Source: Methylocystis sp. L43 (lineage in GTDB: Bacteria > Pseudomonadota > Alphaproteobacteria > Rhizobiales > Beijerinckiaceae). From it: a stretch of 64,000 bases of DNA. The notes beneath the pieces are model-generated. The model ran no database searches, was not told where the DNA came from, and worked only from the letters and a program-made list of their open reading frames with translations. Made by a program: the position numbers and the translations under genes. The stretch covers positions 62,001-126,000 of the forward strand of contig NZ_JADNRA010000035.1 in assembly GCF_015709525.1 (NCBI RefSeq). The letters run 5' to 3'. Each line of letters begins with the position of its first letter. The stretch's first letter is position 1. Positions 39,375-48,298 of this stretch are shown here, in pieces.

Positions 39375-40089
39375 AGCCAGCGACGCTCGGCGCGGCGTCT
39401 TCGTCGCTTGCGAGGTAGCGATCCCAGATCGGGGATTTGATCGTCGCGACAAAGACAGAGTGGGCCGTCTCTTCGGCCGCGCTTAACCGCGGCGCGAGCG
39501 GCTCGGGGCGACGGCGCAACAGATCGTTCAAGGCGGCGATGCGCACAGCCTGAACGGTCTGAAGCGACAACGCAGACTGGCGTCCCCCGCAAAGCTCGGC
39601 ATAGACCTCGGCGAGGAGATTGGCGTCAAGCAGGGCGCCATGCTTCTCGCGCCGCGACAGATCGATCGCGTAGCGCTGACACAGGGCGTCAAGAGAATTT
39701 GGGCCGCCAGGGTGGCGGCGGCGCGCCATGGCGAGCGTGTCGATGATGCGCGCGCCGCCGAGCGGCGGCAAATTCATGAGGGCGAATTCGGCGTTGAGAA
39801 AGCGCGTATCGAATTCGGCGTTGTGAATAACCAGCGGCGCATCCTCGATAAAGTCGAGAAATTCGGCGGCGATTTCCTTGAAGATCTGGTGCTGCGCCAG
39901 AAATTCGCGCGAGAGGCCATGCACCCGGAAGGCCTCGTCCGGCATGTCGCGCTCTGGATCGATGTAGCAGTGGAAATGTCTGCCCGTCGGGATGAGATTG
40001 GAAATCTCGACCGCGCCGATTTCGACCACGCGATGCCCGCTCGACGGATCGAGCCCCGTCGTTTCAGTGTCGAGAACGATCTCCCGCAT
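39373..40089 (-). CDS. dnaQ: DNA polymerase III epsilon subunit (3'-5' proofreading exonuclease)
   Basis: The 238-residue protein has the DEDDh exonuclease motifs: Exo [16 protein letters not shown], Exo [17 protein letters not shown] and Exo [19 protein letters not shown]. It proofreads replication errors within the Pol III core. It follows coaE with a three-base gap. The C-terminal ~55 residues include the region that contacts the alpha subunit. Length is normal for alphaproteobacteria. Confidence 0.96.
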   Translation of the reverse strand: MREIVLDTETTGLDPSSGHRVVEIGAVEISNLIPTGRHFHCYIDPERDMPDEAFRVHGLSREFLAQHQIFKEIAAEFLDFIEDAPLVIHNAEFDTRFLNAEFALMNLPPLGGARIIDTLAMARRRHPGGPNSLDALCQRYAIDLSRREKHGALLDANLLAEVYAELCGGRQSALSLQTVQAVRIAALNDLLRRRPEPLAPRLSAAEETAHSVFVATIKSPIWDRYLASDEDAAPSVAG

Positions 40090-40092
40090 TTT

Positions 40093-40698
40093 TCACCCGA
40101 GCCGCGCGTTAAGCGCTTTCACAATGTTTCGCACCTCTTCGCGCGCTGCGTCGAGACCCTGGTCGGTATGGACCACAAAATCGGCGCGGGCGCGCTTTTC
40201 TGAATCAGGCGTCTGCTTCGACAGAATGGACGCGAATTTCTCCGCCGTCATGCCGTCCCGGGCAAGAACGCGCGCCTTTTGCACATCTTCCGGCGCGGTG
40301 ACGACGACAATGACCTCGAAGTCCTTTTCGGCGCCGGTTTCAAACAGCAGCGGGATATCGAAAACGACGATGCGGTCGCCCTGATTTTTACGTTCTTCGA
40401 TCAGAGCGTCCCGCGCCGCCCACACCATCGGATGCACGATCGCTTCCAGACGCTTGAGCGCCGCGGGATCGTCAAGAACGCGGGCGGCGAGCCGCGGACG
40501 GTCGACGACGCCATTCACGACCACGCCGGGAAACGCGCGCTCGATCTCGGCCGCCGGCGGTCCTTTATAGAGGTCATGCACGAACTGATCGGAATCGAGA
40601 ACCGCGATGCCTTCGGCGCGAAACATGTCGGCCGTCGTCGACTTGCCCATGCCGATCGACCCGGTCAGCCCCACACGCAGCATCTTTGGCTGTGTCAC
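40093..40698 (-). CDS. coaE: Dephospho-CoA kinase
   Basis: The 201-residue enzyme performs the last step of CoA synthesis. The P-loop is GLTGSIGMGKSTTADMF, followed by VLDSDQFVHDLYKG and VVFDIPLLFETGAEKDFEVI. The GTG start overlaps the maf stop codon (GTGA). It forms the maf-coaE-dnaQ unit. Confidence 0.97.
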   Translation of the reverse strand: MTQPKMLRVGLTGSIGMGKSTTADMFRAEGIAVLDSDQFVHDLYKGPPAAEIERAFPGVVVNGVVDRPRLAARVLDDPAALKRLEAIVHPMVWAARDALIEERKNQGDRIVVFDIPLLFETGAEKDFEVIVVVTAPEDVQKARVLARDGMTAEKFASILSKQTPDSEKRARADFVVHTDQGLDAAREEVRNIVKALNARLG

Positions 40699-41315
40699 GA
40701 AAGGAGCGCCCCCTCGCGCCGAAGCGCCTCGAGAAGCTCCAGCAGCGGAAGCCCCATGATGGTCCAGTAATCGCCTTCGACCCTGGAGAAGAGTTGCGCG
40801 CCCAGGCCTTCGATCTGATAGGCGCCGGCTGAAGTCAGCGCATTCTCTCCGATCGCCGCCAGATAAGCGGCGATGAAATCTTCGCTCAGCGCGCGCATGG
40901 TGAGGTCGGCGACGCCGACCGTCGCAAAGACGACGGCGCCGTCCCGCGCCAGGGCGATTGCCGAATGCAGGCGGTGCCGGCGGCCGGAGAGGAACCGCAG
41001 AAGCGCTTCGGCGGCACGCATATCCGCCGGCTTGCCGAAAATCCTGCCTTCGCAGCTTGCGACCTGATCGGCGCCGAGCACGAGCCGGCCGCCAGCGGAA
41101 ACGACGAGCGCCTTGGCGCGCGCCAACGCTAAGGCGATCGCGTCGGCGTCGGCGCCGCCGAGCCGCGATTCGATCGCCCGTTCGTCGACATCGGCGGGGA
41201 TTATCTCAAAAGGGACGCCCGAATGCAGCAGCGCCTGCCGCCGGCCGGCGCTCTTCGAGGCGAGAATCAGCGGCGCCGATTCGCGCCAGAAGGTCGAACT
41301 TAGCCTCGCGGTCAC
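40695..41315 (-). CDS. maf: Maf-family nucleotide pyrophosphatase
   Basis: About 206 residues. The Maf signature LILASKSAGRRQALLHSGVPF and the catalytic Glu/Lys/Gln residues in ADVDERAIE, LVLGADQVA and GAYQIEGLGAQLFSRVEGDY are present. Maf proteins hydrolyse non-canonical or pyrimidine nucleotides and affect septation. The start is ambiguous: GTG codons at 41321 and 41315 both follow a GGGAGG site, and either gives a normal length. In relatives a DUF299 (ppsR) gene and sometimes aroE lie beside maf; both are missing here. Confidence 0.92.
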   Translation of the reverse strand: MTARLSSTFWRESAPLILASKSAGRRQALLHSGVPFEIIPADVDERAIESRLGGADADAIALALARAKALVVSAGGRLVLGADQVASCEGRIFGKPADMRAAEALLRFLSGRRHRLHSAIALARDGAVVFATVGVADLTMRALSEDFIAAYLAAIGENALTSAGAYQIEGLGAQLFSRVEGDYWTIMGLPLLELLEALRREGALLS

Positions 41316-41716
41316 GTCCACAGCCCTCCCGCATAAGCCGAAGAGCGGGGATAAAACGCGCTCAAAAAATGCTCCGCTTCGGTTAGCGGGCACAGAGTCC
41401 CCAAACGCTCAACAGGAGAAGCCCTGTCGAACGGATTCCCGCCGGCGCCGGTACAGGAGGGATTCACAGGCCATCCACAATCTCTTGCGCCGAGAACGAC
41501 CGATACGTCCATGATTCCATTCACTGTCTGAATTTTTCCCGCTACGGCCCCCGCGACCGGGTCTTCGCGGCTCGCCTGTGGGCGACTGGTTAATGAAAAT
41601 TAACTTTTGTCCGCTACGCGATACAACTGAAGAATCAATTCTTATTAAAATGAATTTTGTTTTAATGGCGTTTCGCGCTACCCCGCTTGTCGAGGACGAC
41701 AGACGGAGCGAACGCG
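41316..41716. other. Candidate chromosomal replication origin (oriC) between maf and hemE
   Basis: This 400-base gap between divergent genes has an AT-rich tract (about 41588-41666) that stands out in GC-rich DNA. It contains the inverted repeat GTTAAT-GAAA-ATTAAC (41589-41604) and further TTAA blocks at 41645 and 41662, reminiscent of CtrA-type sites though the spacing is not exact. DnaA-box-like pieces are GATTCACAG (41461-41469), CCATCCACAA (41471-41480) and GTCCACAG (41317-41324). In Caulobacter and several Hyphomicrobiales oriC lies beside hemE. The parAB locus and parS are 8-12 kb away. No single perfect DnaA box was found. Confidence 0.5.
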
Positions 41717-42748
41717 ATGGCGGAAGAGAAGGCGCTTCTTTCGGTTCTGCGCAGACAGGTGCGAAGCGTTCCGCCGCTCTGGCTGATGCGTCAGGCGGGC
41801 CGTTACCTTCCCGAATATCGGGAGGTTCGGGCGACGACGAAGAGCTTCCTCGATTTTTGCTATTCGCCGCAGAAGGCGGCCGACGTGACGCTGCAGCCGA
41901 TCCGGCGCTTCCACTTCGACGCAGCGATTTTATTCTCCGACATTCTTGTGGTGCCCGACGCCATGGGCCAACGGGTTTCCTTCGAGAGCGGCTCGGGTCC
42001 GCGGCTGGAGCCGATTGAAACCCCGGAGCAGGCGCAGCGGCTCGGTGCGTTCAAGATCGAGCATCTTTCGCCGGTCTTTGAGACGATCGATCTTGTAAAA
42101 ACCGCGCTGCCTTCGGACGTGGCGTTCATCGGTTTTTGCGGCGCGCCGTTCACGGTCGTGAGCTATATGATCGCCGGGCAGGGCACGCCCGATCAGGCGC
42201 CGGCGCGTCTGTTCGCCTATCGTTATCCCGACGCGTTCGCGCAGCTGATCGATCGCGTCGTTGAGGCGTCGATCGACTATCTTGCGCGTCAGATCGAGGC
42301 TGGCGTCGAGGTCGTGCAGATCTTCGACAGCTGGGCGGGCGTCTTGCCGGCGAATGAATTTCAGCGCTGGTCGGCGGAGCCGGTCCGGCGGATCGTGGAA
42401 GGCGTCAAAGCGCGCCATCCGCAAACGCCGGTAATCGCCTTCATACGCGGCGCCGATGCGCATCTGCCCAAGCTCACGCAGACGATCGGCGCCGATGGCT
42501 ATGGCATCGATACGGCGCTCGATCCCGCATGGGCCGTTGCGCAAACCCAATCGAACGTGCCGCTGCAAGGCAATCTCGACCCTCTCGTGCTTGTCGCGGG
42601 CGGAGACGCGCTGGACCGCGAAGTCGATTCGATTCTCGCCGCCTTCGAAGGCCGTCCGCATATTTTCAATCTGGGTCACGGCATCTTGCAGCAGACGCCG
42701 ATCGAAAACGTCGAGCGGCTTGTCGCGCGCGTTAGGGGGGCCGGCTGA
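41717..42748 (+). CDS. hemE: Uroporphyrinogen decarboxylase
   Basis: The 343-residue enzyme converts uroporphyrinogen III to coproporphyrinogen III. The signature PPLWLMRQAGRYLPEYREVR is at the N-terminus, with CGAPFTVVSYMIAG and VQIFDSWAGVLP in the barrel and FNLGHGILQQTPIENV near the C-terminus. The ATG at 41717 follows ACGGAGCG. It is one base from hemJ, giving a heme sub-operon. Confidence 0.97.
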   Translation: MAEEKALLSVLRRQVRSVPPLWLMRQAGRYLPEYREVRATTKSFLDFCYSPQKAADVTLQPIRRFHFDAAILFSDILVVPDAMGQRVSFESGSGPRLEPIETPEQAQRLGAFKIEHLSPVFETIDLVKTALPSDVAFIGFCGAPFTVVSYMIAGQGTPDQAPARLFAYRYPDAFAQLIDRVVEASIDYLARQIEAGVEVVQIFDSWAGVLPANEFQRWSAEPVRRIVEGVKARHPQTPVIAFIRGADAHLPKLTQTIGADGYGIDTALDPAWAVAQTQSNVPLQGNLDPLVLVAGGDALDREVDSILAAFEGRPHIFNLGHGILQQTPIENVERLVARVRGAG

Positions 42749-42749
42749 C

Positions 42750-43169
42750 ATGTACCTCTGGATCAAAGCGCTGCATGTGATCGCCATCATCTCGTGGATG
42801 GCGGGGCTTCTCTATTTGCCGCGTCTCTTCGTCTACCATGCAAGCGCGGGCGAGGGAGCGCTCTCTGAGACGTTCAAGATCATGGAGCGGCGGCTGTATC
42901 GCTACATCATGACGCCGGCGATGCTCGTCGCCTGGATGACCGGAATCTATCTGGCCATTGAGGGCGGCGCGCTGTCGTCAGGATGGTTTCATGCGAAAGC
43001 GACGCTCGTGGTGCTGCTCACCGCCGCGCATATTCACGACGGCGCGCTGATGCGCCGTTTCGCGGCGGACGCCAATGTTCATTCGCCGCGCTACTATCGC
43101 ATCTTCAATGAACTGCCGACCCTGCTGATGATTGGCGTCGTTATTCTGGTGATCGTCAAGCCGTTCTGA
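42750..43169 (+). CDS. hemJ: Protoporphyrinogen oxidase HemJ
   Basis: The 139-residue four-helix membrane protein oxidises protoporphyrinogen IX. It begins MYLWIKALHVIAIISWMAG with the conserved His in helix 1, and carries ERRLYRYIMTPAMLVAWMTG and WFHAKATLVVLLTAAH. It starts one base after hemE and provides the step two reactions later in the pathway. It converges with the amidohydrolase gene; a repeat element fills the gap. Confidence 0.95.
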   Translation: MYLWIKALHVIAIISWMAGLLYLPRLFVYHASAGEGALSETFKIMERRLYRYIMTPAMLVAWMTGIYLAIEGGALSSGWFHAKATLVVLLTAAHIHDGALMRRFAADANVHSPRYYRIFNELPTLLMIGVVILVIVKPF

Positions 43170-43174
43170 CTCGC

Positions 43175-43286
43175 GAGCAGGTTCCGAAAAAGTTGACAGA
43201 CTTTTTCGATGAGAACCTGCTCCAATATTTCGATTTTGAGCGATTCCTTATCGATCACATGAGTCCATGTGATCGGGAAGCGCTCT
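43175..43286 (-). repeat. 113-bp inverted-end repeat element, copy 4 (reverse)
   Basis: It lies in reverse orientation between the convergent genes hemJ and the amidohydrolase. The amidohydrolase TAG stop codon (43287-43285) overlaps its end. The internal GAGCAGGTTC / GAACCTGCTC stem is intact; the ATG palindrome has one changed base (GATCACATGAGTCCATGTGATC). Confidence 0.92.
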
Positions 43287-44340
43287 AGGCGATGATCTTC
43301 TCCCAGTCGGGAGCGATCGGCCGCGGTGCGCCATTCACCTTGCCCTTGTTGGCGCCATAGATGCGCTCCGCGGTTCGCCAGCAGAGATCCGCGCAGGCCT
43401 TGTCGCTCAGCTGGTCGAGAAAAACGTCGTAGCGTTGGAGTTCAGGTCCCAAGCGCTCGAATTTGGCGACGAGATCGGAGCCCAAACAAATGCGCTCGCT
43501 ATGACGTTCGGTGAGAGCCAGCCAATTTTCGTCAGGCGCGCAATCGGGGCAGATGGCGACGTCGTAGATCACCCATGAATAATCGACGCACACGTTAGGA
43601 TATTGGTCGAGCAGTCGCTCGACCATCTGATAATAGAAGGGCGCATTCACGCGGCGCGACATGCCGCAATGCGCGAAGATAAAGCGCGTGCGCGGAAATT
43701 CGCGCAGCGCCTCTTCAAGTTCGAAGAGATAGACGGGATGATCGCCCTTCGAAACGGCTGTGACGTTTTGATGCAACAGCACCGGAAGGTCGTAGTGGCT
43801 GGCAAATTCGTAGATCGGGTAGAGCGCGCGATGATTGGCGCGCGCATTTTCGCCGAAGGTGAAGGCGGTGAGATCGTCGTGGCGCAACAGCATTTCGCCA
43901 ATCCCGCTCCACACGTCGGGATATTGCTCATATAGCCGCTCGACGTGACGAATGGCGTAACGATCGACTGGATTGAAGCCGCAGATCAAAGGATAGAGTC
44001 GGCTCCGATGCTCTGCGGGGAGCGCGCGCACCATTTCGGCGACGATGACGTCCGTATGGGCGTAATAATAGCAGTGCGCGTCGTTGGCGAGATAATAGTC
44101 CGGCGGCTCGCGGTCGTATTCGTTCCATAGTTTGCGCACGGGCAGTCCGAAAATCACCGCCTTATCGACGTTGGCGCGATCCATGTGATCGATCAGCGCC
44201 GGTCCGCCTGGCGTCTCCTGAACGAAATCGACGACGTGAAGATGCGCGTCGATCATCCGGCGTCTGCTGCCGCGAAGCCGCGCAAGCGAACCGACGTCTT
44301 GCGATTTGCGGCGCGAAATACGCGATGGTTCATAGGGCAT
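43285..44340 (-). CDS. Amidohydrolase (metal-dependent TIM-barrel hydrolase)
   Basis: The 351-residue protein shows the amidohydrolase-2 pattern: IDAHLHVVDF near residue 30 (metal His-x-His), LPVLLHQNV, FIFAHCGMSRRVN and a late Asp in ERICLGSDLVAKF. Relatives include decarboxylases and lactonases acting on aromatic or carboxylate substrates; the substrate here is unknown. The ATG at 44340 follows GGAG at a good distance and overlaps the end of the gene at 44330-45106 by about 11 bases. A later ATG (44256) that starts directly at IDAHLH is also possible. Confidence 0.85.
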   Translation of the reverse strand: MPYEPSRISRRKSQDVGSLARLRGSRRRMIDAHLHVVDFVQETPGGPALIDHMDRANVDKAVIFGLPVRKLWNEYDREPPDYYLANDAHCYYYAHTDVIVAEMVRALPAEHRSRLYPLICGFNPVDRYAIRHVERLYEQYPDVWSGIGEMLLRHDDLTAFTFGENARANHRALYPIYEFASHYDLPVLLHQNVTAVSKGDHPVYLFELEEALREFPRTRFIFAHCGMSRRVNAPFYYQMVERLLDQYPNVCVDYSWVIYDVAICPDCAPDENWLALTERHSERICLGSDLVAKFERLGPELQRYDVFLDQLSDKACADLCWRTAERIYGANKGKVNGAPRPIAPDWEKIIA

Positions 44341-45106
44341 TGTCCGCTCCGAGCTTGGCGAGCAATTGGACGGCCTCGTCCGGCCTGATTCGATTGTAGA
44401 GGTAAAGCCAGGCCCGGCGATCGCCGATGATCTCGACGAGCTGTCGGCGATCGAATTGATCAAGCAGAGTCGCGCTGATGGCTGGCGGGAGCGCGCGCAG
44501 CAGCAGCGCCAGATCGCGCGCGTTGCGCGTCAACTCCGCGACGCGCGCGAATCCGATGCTGTCGAACAGCGCGCGTTGAGCGTCTTCGGCGAGCGCGTTT
44601 AACGCGAGCGCTAGATCGTCGCCATGGCGGATGAGGCGACGCAAATAATCGGCGCCGAGAAGTTCAAGAAGCCGCCGGCTGCGTTGCGCATAGGTCCATT
44701 CCAGAACGCCTGAAAGGTCTCGCGCGGTGACGATGAGCTTGCGTAATCCTGGTCCGCCAAGAGTCTCGATGACGCTCAACCTGACTTGCGGCTCCGCGAT
44801 CGTCGCCAGCAGCTCGCGCAGGTGACGCGCGGTCTGCAGAGCGTCGGCCAAGGAATCGCCCATCGCCTCGACGAGGAAGATCTGGTCGTCGCGACCGAGC
44901 CCGCGCATCAGCAGCGGCAGGTCCGAAGGCTTGCGAATGATTTGCGGCAAATGCGGGCGCAGCTGCGTGAGAACCTCCCGGTCGCGGCGGCCGTTGAGAA
45001 CGTCGAGAAGGACGACAAGCTCCTCGGCGTCGCCGACGTCGGCGCTTTCGCCGTCCAATCGAACCGGATAGCGAGCGAGAGTGATGGCGGACATCTGAAG
45101 TCCCAT
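44330..45106 (-). CDS. Protein built of seven 34-residue helical repeats, unknown function
   Basis: About 258 residues. After a ~27-residue leader the chain divides into units at about 28-61, 62-94, 95-129, 130-163, 164-197, 198-231 and a partial 232-258. The shared pattern is [D/E]L-x2-LL-x2-L-x9-LL-x2-G-x3-L-x2-LI-x2-AR, as seen in DLALALNALAEDAQRALF, DLALLLRALPPAISATLL and HLRELLATIAEPQVRLSV. Two amphipathic helices per unit predict an alpha-solenoid, presumably a protein-binding scaffold. It has no signal peptide or membrane segment. It matches neither the TPR (W4-L7-G8-Y11) nor the HEAT consensus. Its 3' end overlaps the amidohydrolase gene, so they are co-translated. The start is uncertain (45130, 45106 or 45094). 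Confidence 0.75.
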   Translation of the reverse strand: MGLQMSAITLARYPVRLDGESADVGDAEELVVLLDVLNGRRDREVLTQLRPHLPQIIRKPSDLPLLMRGLGRDDQIFLVEAMGDSLADALQTARHLRELLATIAEPQVRLSVIETLGGPGLRKLIVTARDLSGVLEWTYAQRSRRLLELLGADYLRRLIRHGDDLALALNALAEDAQRALFDSIGFARVAELTRNARDLALLLRALPPAISATLLDQFDRRQLVEIIGDRRAWLYLYNRIRPDEAVQLLAKLGADNAL

Positions 45107-45433
45107 GAGCGAAGAGGGAGAGATGAGCAAAGGGGAAAAGATTATGCGGCGCCCAAGTTCGGCAGCGCCAGTCCGGCAGCGCCAGTCCGGCAGCGCCAGT
45201 CCGGCAGCGCCAGCGGCGCTGACCGGTTTGGCGCGATAGGGCCGCTTTAACGGAACTCTTGATTCATGTCTGGAAATTGTCTAAGTGAACCCTATCCCTC
45301 TGAGGCCCGTGTCTGCTTGTAGCGGCATCGCCGGATTTTCGCCGGCGCTCCCCGAAGGCCGTCTCCCCCGCCACACCTCTTCTCTCCGGCTCGTTTCCAT
45401 CTGCGCGCCAGTAATACCCAAGGTTCCTCCTGA
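45107..45433. other. Divergent gap between the solenoid-repeat gene and rho
   Basis: It holds four tandem 14-bp repeats (45161-45216) and, nearer rho, a leader of about 180 bases. The leader has a short GC-rich hairpin (GCCGG-ATTTTC-GCCGGC region near 45325) and then a C-rich, low-G stretch before the rho start. A C-rich, unstructured leader would fit Rho binding to its own message, as known for rho autoregulation in other bacteria. Confidence 0.45.
45161..45216. repeat. Tandem 14-bp repeat, four units
   Basis: The unit GGCAGCGCCAGTCC starts at 45161, 45175, 45189 and 45203; the last unit diverges at its end (GCCAGCGG). Confidence 0.9.
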
Positions 45434-46699
<1,266 letters not shown>

Positions 46700-46713
46700 C
46701 GGCGATAAGCGTT

Positions 46714-46731
46714 GAGCCGACTCGTCGGCTC
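46714..46731 (+). terminator. Possible hairpin after rho
   Basis: A perfect 7-bp stem (GAGCCGA-CTCG-TCGGCTC) lies 14 bases after the rho stop codon, but no T-run follows directly, so it may only stabilise the 3' end. Confidence 0.35.
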
Positions 46732-46748
46732 TCGTCTCGCCGCCTGTT

Positions 46749-47261
46749 TTATTCGTTGAAACGCAGCGCCATCAGCGTTTCGTCGAGATAATCGCCGTCG
46801 CCGTTTTTCGCTGAGCGCTCTTCGACGCCATAGGCGCGAAATCCCCATCTCTCGTAGAAACGCAGCGCGCGAAAATTCGTCGAGACGACGGTGAGCGTGA
46901 CGATCTCGACGCTGCCGCGCGCCTCGTCTATCAGTCTTTTCATGATCGCGTCGGCGGCGCCGGATCCGCGCTCAGCAGCCTTCACATACATGCCGTAGAG
47001 CAGCGCTTTGTGGCGCGTCTTCACGCCGTCGCTCCAAGCCAGTCCGCCAACGCCAATCATTCGCGAATCTTCTGCGTTGAACGCGCCGATGACAAAGTCG
47101 CGCTGAAGGCGTGCGGCGACCGCGTCTGGCGCGATGTGAGCTTCATCTTCCGGCGCGAAGCGAAAGGCGCGGGGCTCCAATGTAAAGCTCTCAAGTCGCA
47201 GCGCTTGAAAGCGTTTCGCGTCCGAGCCGTTGAGCCGGCGACATATTGCTTGCGTTCGCAT
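46749..47261 (-). CDS. GNAT-family N-acetyltransferase
   Basis: The 170-residue product has the GNAT fold. The acetyl-CoA loop is seen as MYVKAAERGSGAADAIMKRL (R/Q-x2-G-x-G/A), and the late beta-strand segment is NFRALRFYERWGFRAYGVEE. The substrate is unknown; such single-domain members acetylate small amines or protein N-termini. It is divergent from the Rieske oxygenase gene with a 59-base gap. Confidence 0.85.
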   Translation of the reverse strand: MRTQAICRRLNGSDAKRFQALRLESFTLEPRAFRFAPEDEAHIAPDAVAARLQRDFVIGAFNAEDSRMIGVGGLAWSDGVKTRHKALLYGMYVKAAERGSGAADAIMKRLIDEARGSVEIVTLTVVSTNFRALRFYERWGFRAYGVEERSAKNGDGDYLDETLMALRFNE

Positions 47262-47320
47262 ATGTCTTTGTGCCGGACAGTCCTTGCGAATTCCAGCGGC
47301 GAAAGGAATAAGCGGCGCGC

Positions 47321-48298
47321 ATGTTCAAGGATTTCGCCAATGTGTGGACGATCGTCGGCCTGGCGCGCGACTTAAAGCGCGACGCGCCGCTGGCGATGCG
47401 CGTCGCCGGCGAGCGCGTCGTCTTCTTCCGGGACGCCGGCGGCAAGGCCTGCGCCCTCATCGATCGCTGTCCGCATCGCGGCGTCGCGCTCTCGCTCGGG
47501 CGAGTCGAAAAGGGCGTCATCGAATGCCCCTTCCACGGCTGGCGTTTCGACGGCGCCGGCCGCAACTGCCACGTCCCCTGGAATCCGGACGCCAAACGCG
47601 AAAACTTGAGCGCCGTGGCCCTGCCGTGTCGCGAGTCCGGCGGTCTGCTGTGGCTCTACACGGGGTTCGATCCCAACGAGGAACCTTCGCCATCTCAGAG
47701 GCTTATGGCGCCGCAGGGCGTCGCGCTGTGCGCCCAATCGGTGGTCTGGAAGGCGCATTGGACGCGAGTCATGGAAAACATGCTCGACAGTCCGCATCTG
47801 CCTTTTGTGCACCGCAGCACGATCGGGCGCGATCTTTCTAAGCACGTCGGCGCCGGCAGGCTGGACATGATTTTTGAAGCGACGCCCTACGGCGGACGCA
47901 TTTGCGCGAGCGTCGATGGCGCGCCCCGCGCCGGCAATATGGATTATCGCTTTCCCAATGTGATGGAGCTCTTCATCGACCCGCCGGGGAAGATTTTTCG
48001 GCTCATGGTCGCCTGCATCCCCGAAGACGAGCAGACGACCCGGCTTTGGCTCCTGACCGTGCGCAGTTTCGCGCGTGCGCCGCTGTTTGATTTCGGCTTC
48101 CGCTGGATGAATCGCAGGATCGCCCGCGAGGATCAGGCGATCGTTGAATCCTCTCTGCCGCCCGTGGTTCCGCCGGCGGCCGAAGAGGCGTCCGTTCGCA
48201 CCGATGCGCCGACCCTGGCGTTTCGCAAGATTTATCGCGAGCGGTTGCTGGGAAGTTCCGGATCTGCGCCGCGCGGAAACCAGGCAGCCTCGCCGTGA
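47321..48298 (+). CDS. Rieske non-heme iron oxygenase
   Basis: The 325-residue protein has the Rieske [2Fe-2S] ligands C50-x-H52 (CPHRG) and C69-x2-H72 (CPFHGW). The mononuclear iron site is seen in ENMLDSPHLPFVH (H159, H164). This is the layout of ring-hydroxylating or demethylating oxygenase alpha subunits (VanA-like or pheophorbide a-oxygenase-like). No reductase or ferredoxin gene is nearby, so an electron donor must come from elsewhere. The substrate is unknown. Its stop codon overlaps the mnmE start (GTGA), so it is translationally coupled to a housekeeping gene. Confidence 0.9.
   Translation: MFKDFANVWTIVGLARDLKRDAPLAMRVAGERVVFFRDAGGKACALIDRCPHRGVALSLGRVEKGVIECPFHGWRFDGAGRNCHVPWNPDAKRENLSAVALPCRESGGLLWLYTGFDPNEEPSPSQRLMAPQGVALCAQSVVWKAHWTRVMENMLDSPHLPFVHRSTIGRDLSKHVGAGRLDMIFEATPYGGRICASVDGAPRAGNMDYRFPNVMELFIDPPGKIFRLMVACIPEDEQTTRLWLLTVRSFARAPLFDFGFRWMNRRIAREDQAIVESSLPPVVPPAAEEASVRTDAPTLAFRKIYRERLLGSSGSAPRGNQAASP

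Noticed and set aside
41589-41604. CtrA-binding site (TTAA-N7-TTAA) in the candidate origin
   Set aside because: The two TTAA blocks are separated by six bases, not seven, so it is kept only as an AT-rich inverted repeat.
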